Positions 45,501 through 51,813 of a stretch of DNA of 64,000 bases are shown piece by piece. The notes under the pieces are model-generated. The model ran no database searches, had not been told where the DNA came from, and was given only the letters and a program-made list of their open reading frames with translations. Numbering within the stretch: position 1 is the first letter of the stretch; the number at the start of each line of letters is the position of its first letter. Both the position numbers and the translations under genes were made by a program. The stretch is from an uncultured Clostridia bacterium (GTDB taxonomy: Bacteria > Bacillota > Clostridia > TANB77 > UBA1234): the NCBI GenBank assembly GCA_934149405.1, contig CAKPEV010000002.1:124001-188000 (forward strand). The letters are read 5' to 3'.

Positions 45501-48088
45501 ACTTTGATACATCAAAAGTAACAAACATGATTGGAATGTTTACTAATTGTAGAATATTGAAGAATTTGGACGTAAGTAGCTTCAATATATCAAATGTAAC
45601 AAATACGTCAAATATGTTTTCTAATTGTGAAGGATTAACCAATTTGGATGTAAGCAATTTTAATACATTAAAAGTAATTGATATGGCATATATGTTTTAT
45701 GGGTGCAATAATTTGACGGAGTTAAATCTAAGTAATTTTAATACGTCAAGAGTAACAAATATGACAGCAATGTTTAATGAATGTAGTAGCTTAATAAATT
45801 TGGATGTGACGAATTTTGATACATCAAAAGTTACTCAGATGTGGAATATGTTTAATGGTTGTAAAAGTTTAAATAGTATAAATCTAAATAACTTCGATAC
45901 GTCAAGCGTAGAAAACATGATTAGTATGTTTTTTGGCTGCAACAACCTAAAATGTTTGGATTTGAGTGGCTTTGACACATCAAAAGTAACAATGACGTTA
46001 AGTATGTTTGCTTCTTGTTCAAATTTAAAATCTATACAAATTAGCAACAAATTCAAGATACCAACATCAAGAAACGGCAATATGTTTACTAACACACCAA
46101 CCCTAAAATCTATAATAATAGTAGACAGCGAGCCTTTAGCATCACAATTCACCCCAGTTGTATCGCAACTAGATGGCAAGACATTCTACGTACCAAACAA
46201 AGTTGCTGAGATCGCATATGAAGAATCGTGGTCAGGAGATTTTAGTGGCGACAGAATTCAGCCAATACTAGAATTAGTAGGAAAAGAGAGCATTATAATA
46301 GACGTTGGTGAAACATACACCGACGCAGGCTACACAGTAGCAGGATTCACAAAAGCAGATTCAGGTGCATACACATGCTATGGATACAGTGTATCTTCAA
46401 GCGGAGAAGTAAACACAGCTGTTGCAGGTAAGTACAAGATAACATACAAAGTAACAAGAACATATGAAAAAGATGGACAAACAATAACTACACAACCATA
46501 TGAGGTTACAAGAGAAATCACTGTAATGGCATTACCACTTACAAAACCAACATTGATAGGTACATATACATACAATGGATTAATTCAGACTGCACAATTG
46601 AAGACAGTAAATGAAAGCAGATTTGAAATAACAAACAATACAAGAAAAGATGCAGGAACTCAAGAAATAACAGTAAGCATCAAAGATAAAAACACATATG
46701 CTTGGGAAGACGGCACAACAGATGACATCAAGATAACATGGGAGATTAAACCTATAATTGCTGAAATAACATGGAGTGCAACAACAATAGAATATGATGG
46801 AACAGCAAAAACGGTAACAGCAACAGTATCAAATGCAGTAAATGGTGAAGTTATAACAGTAACAGAATATGAAGGAACAACGACAGCAATAAATGTTGGC
46901 GAATACACAGCAAAAGTAAAATCATTAAGCTCAACAAATTACACACTAGAAGGTGCAGTAAATACAGAGAAGAAATGGTATATTCAAGTTACAGTAATAG
47001 ACATGCAAGTAATCATGAAAAATTATTCGTATGGTGGAACACTTCCAACACCAAGCATAACAAACAACAGTGCAGGAAGAAAGGTAACTTACTATTACAG
47101 CGAAAATGATACAAACCAAGGCGGAACTGATTGGAGTACTGTTAAAGATTCACTTGCTTTACCAGTTGGAACATATTATATGTACGCAATAGTAGAGGCA
47201 AATCAAAACTATCAAGAAACATTAACAGATCCAGTATCATTCAAAGTATTAGGAACTGAGCTTAAAGTCTCAGTAACTAAAGAAAATAAGATTGAATACA
47301 ATGGCAACTGGGTAAATCAAAATGTGTACATATACATAACCGTAGAAGGTAATGCAAATGTAACAGCATATCAATACAAGATAGGTGCAAACGGAAGCTG
47401 GATTGACCAAGTAACAAGTCCTGTAATATTACAAAATAATATGAACGGCGAAGTAATTGTAAGAGGTGTAAACCCAGCGGGTAAGGCGGTAACGTCGGAG
47501 AAGAGTGCAGGATTAATCAAGATAGATAAAACAGCACCAAGCATAACAAATGTATCTTACAAAAACGAAAACAAAGAATTAAGTATAACGGCAACAATAA
47601 ACGATAACCTAAGTGGAATAACAGCACATGCAATAACAGCAGAAAACGGCATAAGAGAATGGATAGAGAGCACACAAGGAACAAAGCAAGCGATAGTAGA
47701 TGGCTCTGGAACGTATACAATATGGGCAAAAGATGAGGCAGGCAACATAGGACATGAGACAATTGATGTTGTAAAAGATATCCACGCACCAGTTGGTACG
47801 ATAATCGTTAAAGACGCATACACGGTAGAAAGCAACATCTACTATACGAACCAAATGAATGTAATATTGCAAATAACAGCAACAGATGATATAAGCACAA
47901 GCAATCAAATAAAAATGGCAATATATAAAGAAGACGATTATAACGCACTAACATCAGAGGACGAAATCGTTTGGGAACAATACGAAGAAAACAAGCAATG
48001 GACATTAAAAAAAGAAAATGCCGATGAAAAGATATACTTAATCTTAAAAGACATGGCTGGAAATATTTCGGTGAAAGTAGGAGAATAA
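33554..48088 (+). CDS. Giant surface protein, six PKD-DUF285 (BspA-like) blocks
   Basis: The start is taken as ATG 33554, eight bases after AAAGGA; ATG 33545 overlaps that site. About 4844 aa. It has an N-terminal membrane helix without a clear signal-peptidase site, CGNHIDEDQNMLCDNCG (zinc-ribbon-like), beta domains, and then six blocks. Block starts are near residues 671, 1372, 2072, 2695, 3342 and 3844, counted from 33545. Each has a PKD-like opening (MITEW, VDWGDG, THTYAT.GTYEI), an array of 26-aa DUF285 repeats (MF..C..LT.LDVS.FDTSKVT.M), and a DUF5011-like linker (GETYTDAGYTVAGFDKTNSG). The C-terminal 500 residues hold MBG- and Ig-like modules, ending ...KDMAGNIS. Such proteins bind host or matrix ligands in other genera. 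No LPXTG or SLH. Confidence 0.9.
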   Translation: MKKKAIILTIITIIAIGIITLGVCWRNKNVKENSNLISCGNHIDEDQNMLCDNCGVDLSKSGILVKKSLTQNINEKQKVEIEGNMPAQSELTIKEVDENKSQEIAQKIYKDSKVIASYEIGINNKNQKYQPEKQGEKVIVKISGLELEEDKTYVILHMEDNNKKYEKINIKKIGKDTVEFKARSFSTYILVEINEYFVTFEGNGNFKVKTNAGVEVESGEQLLISDFSNFTVEPEDGYVVYGEIELIDKDGKITILDKKVSNLTATYTIPTIEGSSRVKIRTTFAPKITEQPKITKAVPGEPVSFTVKSQYTQRYQWQYKEPGINIWKNIEGTKIGIVESNEKQSKLIITNVTKANTAFEYRCLLINNGCNTEETAVKTNPVMAIYTTTSELDVKYTGEVLEDITGKILISGDLEYGATLIVDTSEIKPTDCNLTYKWYSNSIASTENGTQIKTGTNTYQITKAEIGKYIYVEVVATKDGYNERTIKAITYDTVGKMIIQKPKVSGEYIYTGTEQTVQLENYNTATMTASNITRINSGKQVVTVSLKDSSIYSWEDQTTEDVKLEWEIKKLDRTLTIEKSVELEQGKTTILTYKYDGENADVYVKNDNETVISVTNTSTTNGGTLTIVGKEIGKANITINVKETTNYGDVNASIECQVVKAQADTAAYMITEWTIPSANTTIKLPVQGTGLNITVDWGDGTDVGTVTTSFPTHTYTEAGTYEIKVRGNCPEWGYASSSASSSTTSNYYTYTQYLTKVKQFGELNATKYGFSWCKNLTEASGENLVASKTFENVTDMSYMFYNCSNLTSLDVSGFDTSKVTDMYEMFSHCSKLTSLDVSKFNTSKVTDMLGMFSYCSKLTSLDVSKFNTSKVTTMSGMFYNCGNLTSLDVSGFDTSKVTSMSSMFDNCSNLTSLDVSGFDTSKVTDMSEMFSYCSKLTSLDVSKFNTSNVTTMSSMFYYCSKLTSLDVSKFDTSKVTKMRYMFSDCSGLTSLDVSGFDTSKVTDMSEMFSYCSNLTSLDVSKFNTSNVTTMSGMFSSCSNLTSLDVRGFDTSKVTNMRYMFYRCSNLTSLDVSGFNTSNVTDMSRMFYYCSNLTSLDVSGFDTSKVTNMSDMFYYCSKLTSLDVSGFDTSKVTNLSMMFDNCSKLTSLDVSGFDTSKVTNLSMMFGNCSKLTSLDVSKFNTSKVTDMLNMFYNCTNLKSLQLSNKFKIPTSKNGGMFTNTPTLKSIILVDNEPLASQFTPVKSQLTGKTIYVPSKSDETAYETSWVADFTADRIHPILELVGDENVTIKAGETYTDAGYTVAGFDKTNSGDYTVYGYNVTTSGEVNTTVVGTYKIDYTLTRTYTNAGVAQTDTLMSVERTVTVEVNEKAKMITEWTIPSANTTIKLPVQGTGLNITVDWGDGSSEQTVTTKFPTHTYATAGTYEIKVWGTCPMWGYASEWSISTSSNYYTYTQYLTKVKQFGELSATQYGFAQCNKLTEVSGDNLVTEKTFKNVTNMSYMFYYCNKLTALDVSGFNTLNVTNMSNMFCYCSNLTALDVSAFNTSNVTNMSNMFSDCTRLTSLNLMQFDTSKVTNMVFMFDGCSSLTSLDLSGFDTSKVTDMSYMFGACIRLTNLDVSKLDTSKVTNMKGMFSACRILTSLEISNFDTSSVENMSYMFYGCSNLITLDLSAFNTSNVTNMSNMFSDCTRLTSLNLMQFDTSKVTNMVFMFDGCSSLTSLDLSGFNTSQVKNMSNMFCDCSSLTSLNVSNFDTSNVTNMSTMFYNCSSLTSLNVTGFNTSKITNMYQMFYGCSNLTTLDLSTFDTSNVTTMYRMFYSCSSLTNLGVSNFNTSNVTNMYEMFCSCSDLVILDIGAFDTSNVTDMGYMFSNCSGLTSLDLSNFNTSSVTDMRYMFEKCGNLKSLQLSNKFKIPTSRNANMFTNTPSLKSIILIDTEPLASQFTPVKSQLTGKTFYVPSKSAETAYETSWVADFTADRIQPILELVGDENVTIKAGETYTDAGYTVAGFDKTNSGDYTVYGYNVTTSGEVNTAVAGTYKIEYILTRTYDNAGVAQTDTLMSVERTVTVEVNEKAKMITEWTIPSANTEIKLPVQGTGLNITVDWGDGSAEQTVTTSFPTHTYATAGTYEIKVWGTCPQWGYAGVTSVTATKNSDYYTYTQYLTKVKQFGELGAQQYGFAQCKNLTEVSGDNLVTSKTFENVTDMSGMFYNCEGLINLDLSNFDTSKVTSMSRMFDGCSSLTNLDLSNFDTSQVTSMYQMFYVCSSLTNLDLSGFNTSKVTNMGDMFYHCSSLTNLDVSNFDTSNVTYMGDMFYHCSSLTNLDVSRFETSKVTNMGVMFANCSSLTNLDVSGFNTSKVTEMGLMFADCSSLTNLDVSNFDTSNVTYMESMFRNCSKLTNLDVSRFNTSQVTDMISMFDGCSSLTNLDVSGFDTSKVTEMGLMFAGCSSLTNLDVSGFETSKVTSMSGMFAGCSSLTNLDVSGFDTSKVTSMNGMFAGCSSLTNIDVSSFNTSNVTEMMSIFYDCTNLKSLQLSNKFKIPTTNISDMFTNTTNLNSIILIDSTPLAGQFTNIKDQLDGKTIYVPNKVAEIAYEESWSGDFSGDRIKPILELVGKENITLNVGNTYTDAGYTVAGFDKTNSGDYTVYGYNVTTSGEANTAVAGKYTIEYILTRTYNNGTGTVTEEVMREARTVDVVDTASYMITEWTIPSANTEIKLPVQGTGLNVRVDWGDGSAEQTVTTSFPTHTYATAGTYEIKVWGTCPRWGYSSYSSVSTTSNYYTYTKYLTKVKQFGELNTTRYGFAQCTSLTEVSGENLVTSKTFENVTAMAYMFYNCSKLTNLDVSNFDTSNVTNMRYMFDNCSSVTNLDVSNFDTTKVTNMRWMFANCSSVTNLDVSNFDTSKVTDMSCMFYNCSSLTNLDVSRFNTSKVTYMGLMFAYCSSVTNLDVSRFDTSKVTDMQAMFGECNNLTSLDVSNFDTSNVTDMSSMFSHCSSVTNLDVSNFDTSKVTDMSDMFAGCSSVTNLDVSNFNTSNVTSMSSMFSHCSSVTNLDVSNFDTSNVTNMRYMFDNCSSVTNLDVSNFDTTKVTNMKWMFRACSKLTNLDVSNFDTSKVTDMSDMFYNCSSLTNLDVSGFDTSKVTRMYTMFLNCSSLTNLDVSRFDTSKVTDMRVMFYNCTNLKSLQISNKFKIPTTNISDMFTNTTNLNSIILVDTTPLANQFTNVKDQLNGKTFYVPSKVAETVYEESWSGDFSGDRIQPILELLGKENITLNVGETYTDAGYTVAGFDKTNSGDYTVYGYNVTTSGDVNTAVAGKYTIEYILTRTYNNGTETVTEEVMREIRTVDVVDTASYMITEWNVSGDAGLTITLPVSGTGLNITVDWGDGTESEVITTAFPTHTYATTGIYEISVLGNCPVWGHLSAGKITDEEYSTYIKYLTKVKQFGELNAKRYGFTDCENLTEVKGATTKTTQNLERLEYMFNSCTSLTSVDLTNFKTENIESFRGMFLGCKVLTNLNISDIRTNSAKYMDRMFESCESLSSIDLSNFITDNVSIMSRMFFDCKNISTLDLSSFNTSNVEKMDSMFGGCTELNEIKFGNNFNTNKVTAMESMFSGCRKLKILDLTGFDTSNVTNMRSMFNSCVALKNLNVTNFDTSKVTDFSSMFYNMLNIETLDISNFDTRNGDTLNMFVHASKLKSIQIGENFVVPEATTEVFQNCSSLTAVITTSTIPVENQFKGMLPSTATLYVPNGSEDAYKTTLSGDTDEAKIKPILEQIGKENITLRVGETYTEQGYTVAGFTEADSDAYTAYGYGVTQDGTVDTTQEGNYKITYTLNKDEEKVADTVRNVDVVDKSKYMITEWNVSGDAGLTIKLPAQGIGLNITVDWGDGSDTETFTTAFPTHTYATTGIYEISVLGNCPVWGKYSGNVPTEGNDYYTYAQYLSKVIQFGELNATYYGFTWCTNLTDVKGATVNSTKNVTDMSFMFARCDNLTNLDTSNFDTSKVTNMIGMFTNCRILKNLDVSSFNISNVTNTSNMFSNCEGLTNLDVSNFNTLKVIDMAYMFYGCNNLTELNLSNFNTSRVTNMTAMFNECSSLINLDVTNFDTSKVTQMWNMFNGCKSLNSINLNNFDTSSVENMISMFFGCNNLKCLDLSGFDTSKVTMTLSMFASCSNLKSIQISNKFKIPTSRNGNMFTNTPTLKSIIIVDSEPLASQFTPVVSQLDGKTFYVPNKVAEIAYEESWSGDFSGDRIQPILELVGKESIIIDVGETYTDAGYTVAGFTKADSGAYTCYGYSVSSSGEVNTAVAGKYKITYKVTRTYEKDGQTITTQPYEVTREITVMALPLTKPTLIGTYTYNGLIQTAQLKTVNESRFEITNNTRKDAGTQEITVSIKDKNTYAWEDGTTDDIKITWEIKPIIAEITWSATTIEYDGTAKTVTATVSNAVNGEVITVTEYEGTTTAINVGEYTAKVKSLSSTNYTLEGAVNTEKKWYIQVTVIDMQVIMKNYSYGGTLPTPSITNNSAGRKVTYYYSENDTNQGGTDWSTVKDSLALPVGTYYMYAIVEANQNYQETLTDPVSFKVLGTELKVSVTKENKIEYNGNWVNQNVYIYITVEGNANVTAYQYKIGANGSWIDQVTSPVILQNNMNGEVIVRGVNPAGKAVTSEKSAGLIKIDKTAPSITNVSYKNENKELSITATINDNLSGITAHAITAENGIREWIESTQGTKQAIVDGSGTYTIWAKDEAGNIGHETIDVVKDIHAPVGTIIVKDAYTVESNIYYTNQMNVILQITATDDISTSNQIKMAIYKEDDYNALTSEDEIVWEQYEENKQWTLKKENADEKIYLILKDMAGNISVKVGE
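35930..46030 (+). repeat. 78-bp coding repeats of the giant gene (six arrays)
   Basis: The repeat unit is 78 bp (26 aa). Arrays lie about 35930-37140 (15 units), 38030-39240, 40130-41110, 42000-43050, 43930-44570 and 45430-46030. Units in an array share base-level wording (block 1 ACATCAAAGGTAAC, blocks 3-4 ACGAGCAAAGTAAC), as from local duplication. Bases 38163-38325 are identical to 38553-38715 (163 bp, offset 390 = five units). These tracts are prone to slippage, recombination and misassembly. Confidence 0.9.
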
Positions 48089-48099
48089 AAGATAAACAA

Positions 48100-48147
48100 A
48101 ACAGAACTTTTGAACCTTTGAAAAAAGGAGAGAAAGTTCTGTTTTTT
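48100..48147 (+). terminator. Terminator of the giant operon
   Basis: AACAGAACTTT (48100-48110) pairs with AAAGTTCTGTT (48133-48143) around a 22-base loop, followed by a T-run. Confidence 0.88.
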
Positions 48148-48204
48148 ATTAAAAAATTGTCGATTTTTGACGATGAAAAGTGTTGAAAATAATTAACAAA
48201 AATG

Positions 48205-48233
48205 TTGAACAAAATCGTATAATGTTATATAAT
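48205..48233 (+). promoter_or_regulatory. Promoter of the coiled-coil gene
   Basis: TTGAAC (48205-48210), 17 bases, TATAAT (48228-48233). It leaves a 90-base leader before ATG 48324. Confidence 0.65.
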
Positions 48234-48323
48234 TCATTGTGGGGGAAATCTAGATATAATTTTATCTTGAAAATAATGAGATTGTCAGTAGGAAGAGAAA
48301 AACGAAAGAAAGGAGGAGATAGA

Positions 48324-48857
48324 ATGAACGAAATAACATTAACTGATTTGTATGGGATTGTTGTAGGAATCCAAAAAGATATGATAAAAATGATGCAAAT
48401 GATGATTGAAAGCAAAGATGAGCTAGCAGATACAAAGGCAGAGCTAAAACAAGACATAGCCAACGTAAGAACAGAGCTAAAACAAGACATAGCCGATGTA
48501 AGAACAGAGCTAAAACAAGACATAGCCGACCTAAGAACAGAGCTAAAGCAAGACATAGCTGATGTAAGACAAGAGCTAGCAGATACAAAAGCTGAGTTGA
48601 AGCAAGATATAGCCGATGTAAGAACAGAGCTAAAACAAGACATAGCTGACGTAAGACAAGAGCTAGCAGATACAAAAGCTGAGCTAAAGCAAGACATAGC
48701 TGATGTAAGACAAGAGCTAGCAGATACAAAAGCTGAGCTAAAGCAAGACATCAAAGATATGGAAAACAAGATATGTTCTGAAGTAGGCGATTTTATTAAA
48801 ACTGACGTTATCGCACCATTTGAAAAAAGATTAGTATATCTAGAAAGAAGATATTAA
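48324..48857 (+). CDS. Coiled-coil protein of 11-residue repeats
   Basis: The 177-aa product starts at ATG 48324, after AGGAGG, although the open frame runs back to 48180. About residues 35-150 are tandem 11-residue units of the type TELKQDIADVR and AELKQDIADVR with QELADTK inserts, forming a long parallel coiled coil (hendecad rather than heptad). There is no signal peptide or membrane helix, so it is cytoplasmic or peripheral. The repeats are nearly identical at DNA level (33-bp units) and so unstable in length. Similar DUF1640-like or phage and surface-associated coiled-coil proteins exist, but no function can be assigned. It sits alone between two surface-gene units. Confidence 0.8.
   Translation: MNEITLTDLYGIVVGIQKDMIKMMQMMIESKDELADTKAELKQDIANVRTELKQDIADVRTELKQDIADLRTELKQDIADVRQELADTKAELKQDIADVRTELKQDIADVRQELADTKAELKQDIADVRQELADTKAELKQDIKDMENKICSEVGDFIKTDVIAPFEKRLVYLERRY
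48420..48760 (+). repeat. 33-bp tandem repeats in the coiled-coil gene
   Basis: The 33-bp unit, with core AAACAAGACATAGCCGAT and small changes, repeats head-to-tail about ten times in the coding sequence, plus the 11-residue QELADTK variants. In-frame length change by slippage would keep the frame. Confidence 0.85.
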
Positions 48858-48932
48858 AAGATTAAGAGGGACCTAAAATGAATAAAAAAATAGCCAGTGT
48901 TGAGACTAATAACCAAATCTCAATATTACGAA

Positions 48933-49114
48933 AATATTACAAGCATGTTACGTTGTTTGTAATATTTTTTTAATATAAAATTAACATTTTAATTTATTTT
49001 ATGTTAAAAAATTAAAACACGTACTTCCGTAAACTTGCTTATAAAAATATCTGCCTTTGCTAATAATCGCAATGCCAAGACCATCTAGACAGAATATAAA
49101 TAAATAAATATAAT
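48933..49114 (+). promoter_or_regulatory. Shared surface-gene promoter module, copy 2
   Basis: Terminator hairpin AATATTACAA/TTGTAATATT (48933-48942/48957-48966) with T-run. Then GTACTTCCGTAAA (49021-49033), 52 bases, TAGACA (49086-49091), 17 bases, TATAAT (49109-49114). Motif end to -10 is again 75 bases. The 70-base leader holds TTGAAGA/TCTTCAA before GGGAGGAG. Confidence 0.75.
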
Positions 49115-49184
49115 AAAGCTAAGATACATAAGAAATTATTGAAGATGCGAGTTACAGTATTCTTCAAAACGGGAGGAGTAGAGT

Positions 49185-51221
49185 ATGAATAAGTTTAGCA
49201 AATTGTTGTTTGGTGGAGGTGCGATACTTGGCAGTTTTGCGCTTGCATGTGCAATGCCAAATATGGTGTATGCGGCGAGTGATATAACTCCACCAAGAGG
49301 AATTATAACGGTTGAAGGTGCTACTTTAAGAGATGGAGTGTATTATACTAGTTCAACGAACGTTACATTAAACATTGATGTTGAAGATGATACAACTGCA
49401 AAGGAGAATATAAAGATGATTATGTCTAGCTCTCCTGTTACTGGCGAGCAGGCCTTAAACGATGCAAATTGGGAGGCATTCACTTCAACTAAAACATGGA
49501 CACTTACTGATTTACAAGGAAGCAACAAAATATATTTATATTTAAAAGATGAGGCAGAAAACATTTCGCCAAGCATAGTTGTTGATGCTTCAAGTACTTT
49601 TACTGTAACTTATGCAGGCGAGGGTGAGAACATGCCGGCACCTAAAAAAGCAAAATATGGTATGCTTTTCAATATTGCAATAGAGGAGCCAACGCTTGAG
49701 GGCAAATATTTCTTAGGCTGGAGCTTAACTCAAAATGGAAGCGTTCAATGGCTTTCAGATGGAGTAATCGAGCCTAAATATATAAAAGGTGATATAACTC
49801 TTTGGGCTATATATGCAGATGAAGCACCAAGTTTAGCATCTCAAGTGCAAATAGGTGACTATGTAGATTATCCAGTATATTACGATAATGTGTACACAAA
49901 CAATGGCAATGCAAGTCACAAATCGACATACACAGGCTGGAGAGTTTTAGATATAGATGGCGATGTTGTAAAACTAGTTAGTGCGGGCACTCCATTAACA
50001 TATTATCATGCTAATAATCCGGCAAACACAGTAACAGCATTAACAGATAATTTTTTAACGACTACTTATGCAGGCAATAAGCAAGGTGGAATTTACACAT
50101 ACTACTTATCATTAGAGTCAGCATTCGGAGGAGCAGCAGGACCATACACAGATAGTGTTAGATCAATGACCAAGGACGATTTAGATAAAGTAATTGGCGA
50201 GACGACAACAAACGGTTTCGGAATTAAACGATATGGTAGCTTGGTGGACAACGGCACGTACTATTGGCTCGCTACGGCTTTCAGCGGCAGCTACATGTGG
50301 ATTGTCAATGGCAACAGCTGTATCGTCGACCTCAGCTCAAATGCTACCTATGGCGTGCGCCCAGTAGTCACTCTAAAATCGAGTGTCAAAACTAAAGGTA
50401 GAAACATAAGTGGAGTATGGCAATTGAAATCAGAAACAAAAAGTCTTGCAGATGCAGTAAAAGTTGGAGACTATGTAAATTACCCAGTTGATTATAATAA
50501 TGTTTCAGATGTTAATAACAATATAAGCACATATAAAGGATGGAAAGTATTAAGTAAAGATGTAGATATAGATGGAAATAAATCTATAGGTACGGTAAAT
50601 CTAATAAGTGCAGGAGTACCTTTAACGTATTATCACTATAATAATACTACAACAAGTATAAGAGATTTATGTATAAATTTCTTAAATATAACGGTTAGCG
50701 AAAGCGAAAATTATAGATTTAGAAAAACGGGATTTAATACGAATAAGACATTGACACAAATATTTACAAATAAATACACAGACACATATACAAATGATAC
50801 ATCAGTAAAATATCCAACATACTCTACTAATAATGTATCGGGAACAAAGATATCTGGCACTCCAAAAGTTAGGGCAATGACATTAACGGATATAGAAAAA
50901 GCAACAGGATTAACATCAATAGGTAATGCAACATATTTAACGGATTCAATCTACCAAAATTTATTTGAAGTAGGTGCTTATTATTGGTTACTTTCTGCCG
51001 ACAGTGCAAGAAATTTGTGGTATGTAAGCAATAATGGTGGAGCATTTAAACTTAGTAGTGTGGTTAAGGCGTTTAATGAACTTGGTATACGTCCTGTAGT
51101 TTCGCTAAAGGCAAATGTTGAAACAACTGGTACAGATTCAAACGGAGTATGGCAATTATATATGACAAGTAGTGGCATAAGGGATACAGATATGGCAACA
51201 GATATGTCAGCGGATATGTAA
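49185..51221 (+). CDS. Secreted protein with two lectin-like domains, one variable-looking
   Basis: The 678-aa protein has a signal peptide (ACAMPNMVYAA, cut about residue 30) and the Ig-like module PPRGIITVEGATLRDGVYY, homologous to the start of the 1183-aa protein. A Flg_new-like unit (LEGKYFLGWSLTQNGSVQW) precedes two DUF6273/C-type-lectin-like domains (about residues 222-420 and 425-665). Each has VGDYVxYPVxY...W..L at the start and YYWL...GVRPVVTL or GIRPVVSL at the end. The first ending (residues 356-396) lies in a 54% GC, C-ending-codon patch; the second is normal AT-rich sequence. It ends DMATDMSADM without an anchor. GGGAGGAG precedes the ATG. Confidence 0.85.
   Translation: MNKFSKLLFGGGAILGSFALACAMPNMVYAASDITPPRGIITVEGATLRDGVYYTSSTNVTLNIDVEDDTTAKENIKMIMSSSPVTGEQALNDANWEAFTSTKTWTLTDLQGSNKIYLYLKDEAENISPSIVVDASSTFTVTYAGEGENMPAPKKAKYGMLFNIAIEEPTLEGKYFLGWSLTQNGSVQWLSDGVIEPKYIKGDITLWAIYADEAPSLASQVQIGDYVDYPVYYDNVYTNNGNASHKSTYTGWRVLDIDGDVVKLVSAGTPLTYYHANNPANTVTALTDNFLTTTYAGNKQGGIYTYYLSLESAFGGAAGPYTDSVRSMTKDDLDKVIGETTTNGFGIKRYGSLVDNGTYYWLATAFSGSYMWIVNGNSCIVDLSSNATYGVRPVVTLKSSVKTKGRNISGVWQLKSETKSLADAVKVGDYVNYPVDYNNVSDVNNNISTYKGWKVLSKDVDIDGNKSIGTVNLISAGVPLTYYHYNNTTTSIRDLCINFLNITVSESENYRFRKTGFNTNKTLTQIFTNKYTDTYTNDTSVKYPTYSTNNVSGTKISGTPKVRAMTLTDIEKATGLTSIGNATYLTDSIYQNLFEVGAYYWLLSADSARNLWYVSNNGGAFKLSSVVKAFNELGIRPVVSLKANVETTGTDSNGVWQLYMTSSGIRDTDMATDMSADM
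50250..50372 (+). other. Possible DGR variable region in the first lectin-like domain
   Basis: Codons 356-396 (NGTYYWLATA to GVRPVVT) lie in a sharp patch: 65 of 120 bases (50251-50370) are G or C, against about 30% around it, and 22 of 41 codons end in C. In the paralogous ending (51 kb side) only three of about 44 do. Runs such as TTC AGC GGC AGC TAC and ATC GTC GAC CTC AGC are what adenine mutagenesis of AAC codons yields. The reverse transcriptase and template repeat are not in the window. A transferred segment is the main alternative. Confidence 0.5.
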
Positions 51222-51324
51222 TCATATTGAATAACATATCAGAGCAGTGCGTAATAGATATCGAGTTTGAGTCTTGAAAGAATAACAGCTCTCAAAATTC
51301 AAGAAGAAAGGTATGGCTTAGAAA

Positions 51325-51813
51325 ATGAAAAACAAAAAAATATTACTAATAATTTGTGTGGTTTTGTTAATCTTAGGTGTAGCACTTATTGCAGTTGGAA
51401 TTAACAGAAAAAATGTAATAAAAGAAAATCCAAATAAACCATCAGGTGATGCAAATGTTTCTGGTGAAAACTATGAATATGAGCAAATAGAAAAAGACTA
51501 CACAGAAAAATACGAAGATCCAGTCACAATAGAAGAAACAAAAAAATATAAAGGCCTTGAAATATCATCATTCAAACTAGAAATGATAAGTCAAAGAGAA
51601 TGCGAAATAACAGCGATAGTAGAAAACAAAACATCAAACGAACTAGAAGTGCAAAATGTAAAATTAAAACTGTACGACAAAGATGGCAACTTGCAAGACA
51701 CAGTGGGAGCACAAATAGATAGCCTAAAACCAGGAGAGCAAAAACAACTAATAACACTTGTAAGAAGACAAAACATAGCAGAAATAGCAAAAATAGAAAT
51801 AGAAGAAAACTAG
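51325..51813 (+). CDS. Membrane-anchored protein with FxLYD-like domain
   Basis: The 162-aa protein has an N-terminal helix (KKILLIICVVLLILGVALIAV) followed by NRKNVIKENPN. That resembles the giant's anchor region (helix then NKNVKENSN), so the two may be divergent partners. The outside part has a flexible Glu/Tyr-rich linker and a C-terminal FxLYD-like beta domain (VENKTSNELEVQNVKLKLYD, DSLKPGEQKQL). AAAGGT precedes the ATG. It follows the 678-aa gene by 104 bases, paralleling the 1183-aa/giant pair. Function is unknown; anchoring or folding of the secreted protein is one guess. Confidence 0.75.
   Translation: MKNKKILLIICVVLLILGVALIAVGINRKNVIKENPNKPSGDANVSGENYEYEQIEKDYTEKYEDPVTIEETKKYKGLEISSFKLEMISQRECEITAIVENKTSNELEVQNVKLKLYDKDGNLQDTVGAQIDSLKPGEQKQLITLVRRQNIAEIAKIEIEEN

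Noticed and set aside
35930..46030. CRISPR array or minisatellite
   Set aside because: The 78-bp units are in-frame coding repeats of DUF285 type without spacers.
47600..48088. LPXTG or SLH anchor in the giant or 2394-aa proteins
   Set aside because: No such motif, proline-rich spacer or C-terminal hydrophobic tail was found at either end.
49115..49184. c-di-GMP riboswitch in the leaders of the surface genes
   Set aside because: The CGCAAAGC-type core and the paired stems of GEMM are absent in all three leaders.
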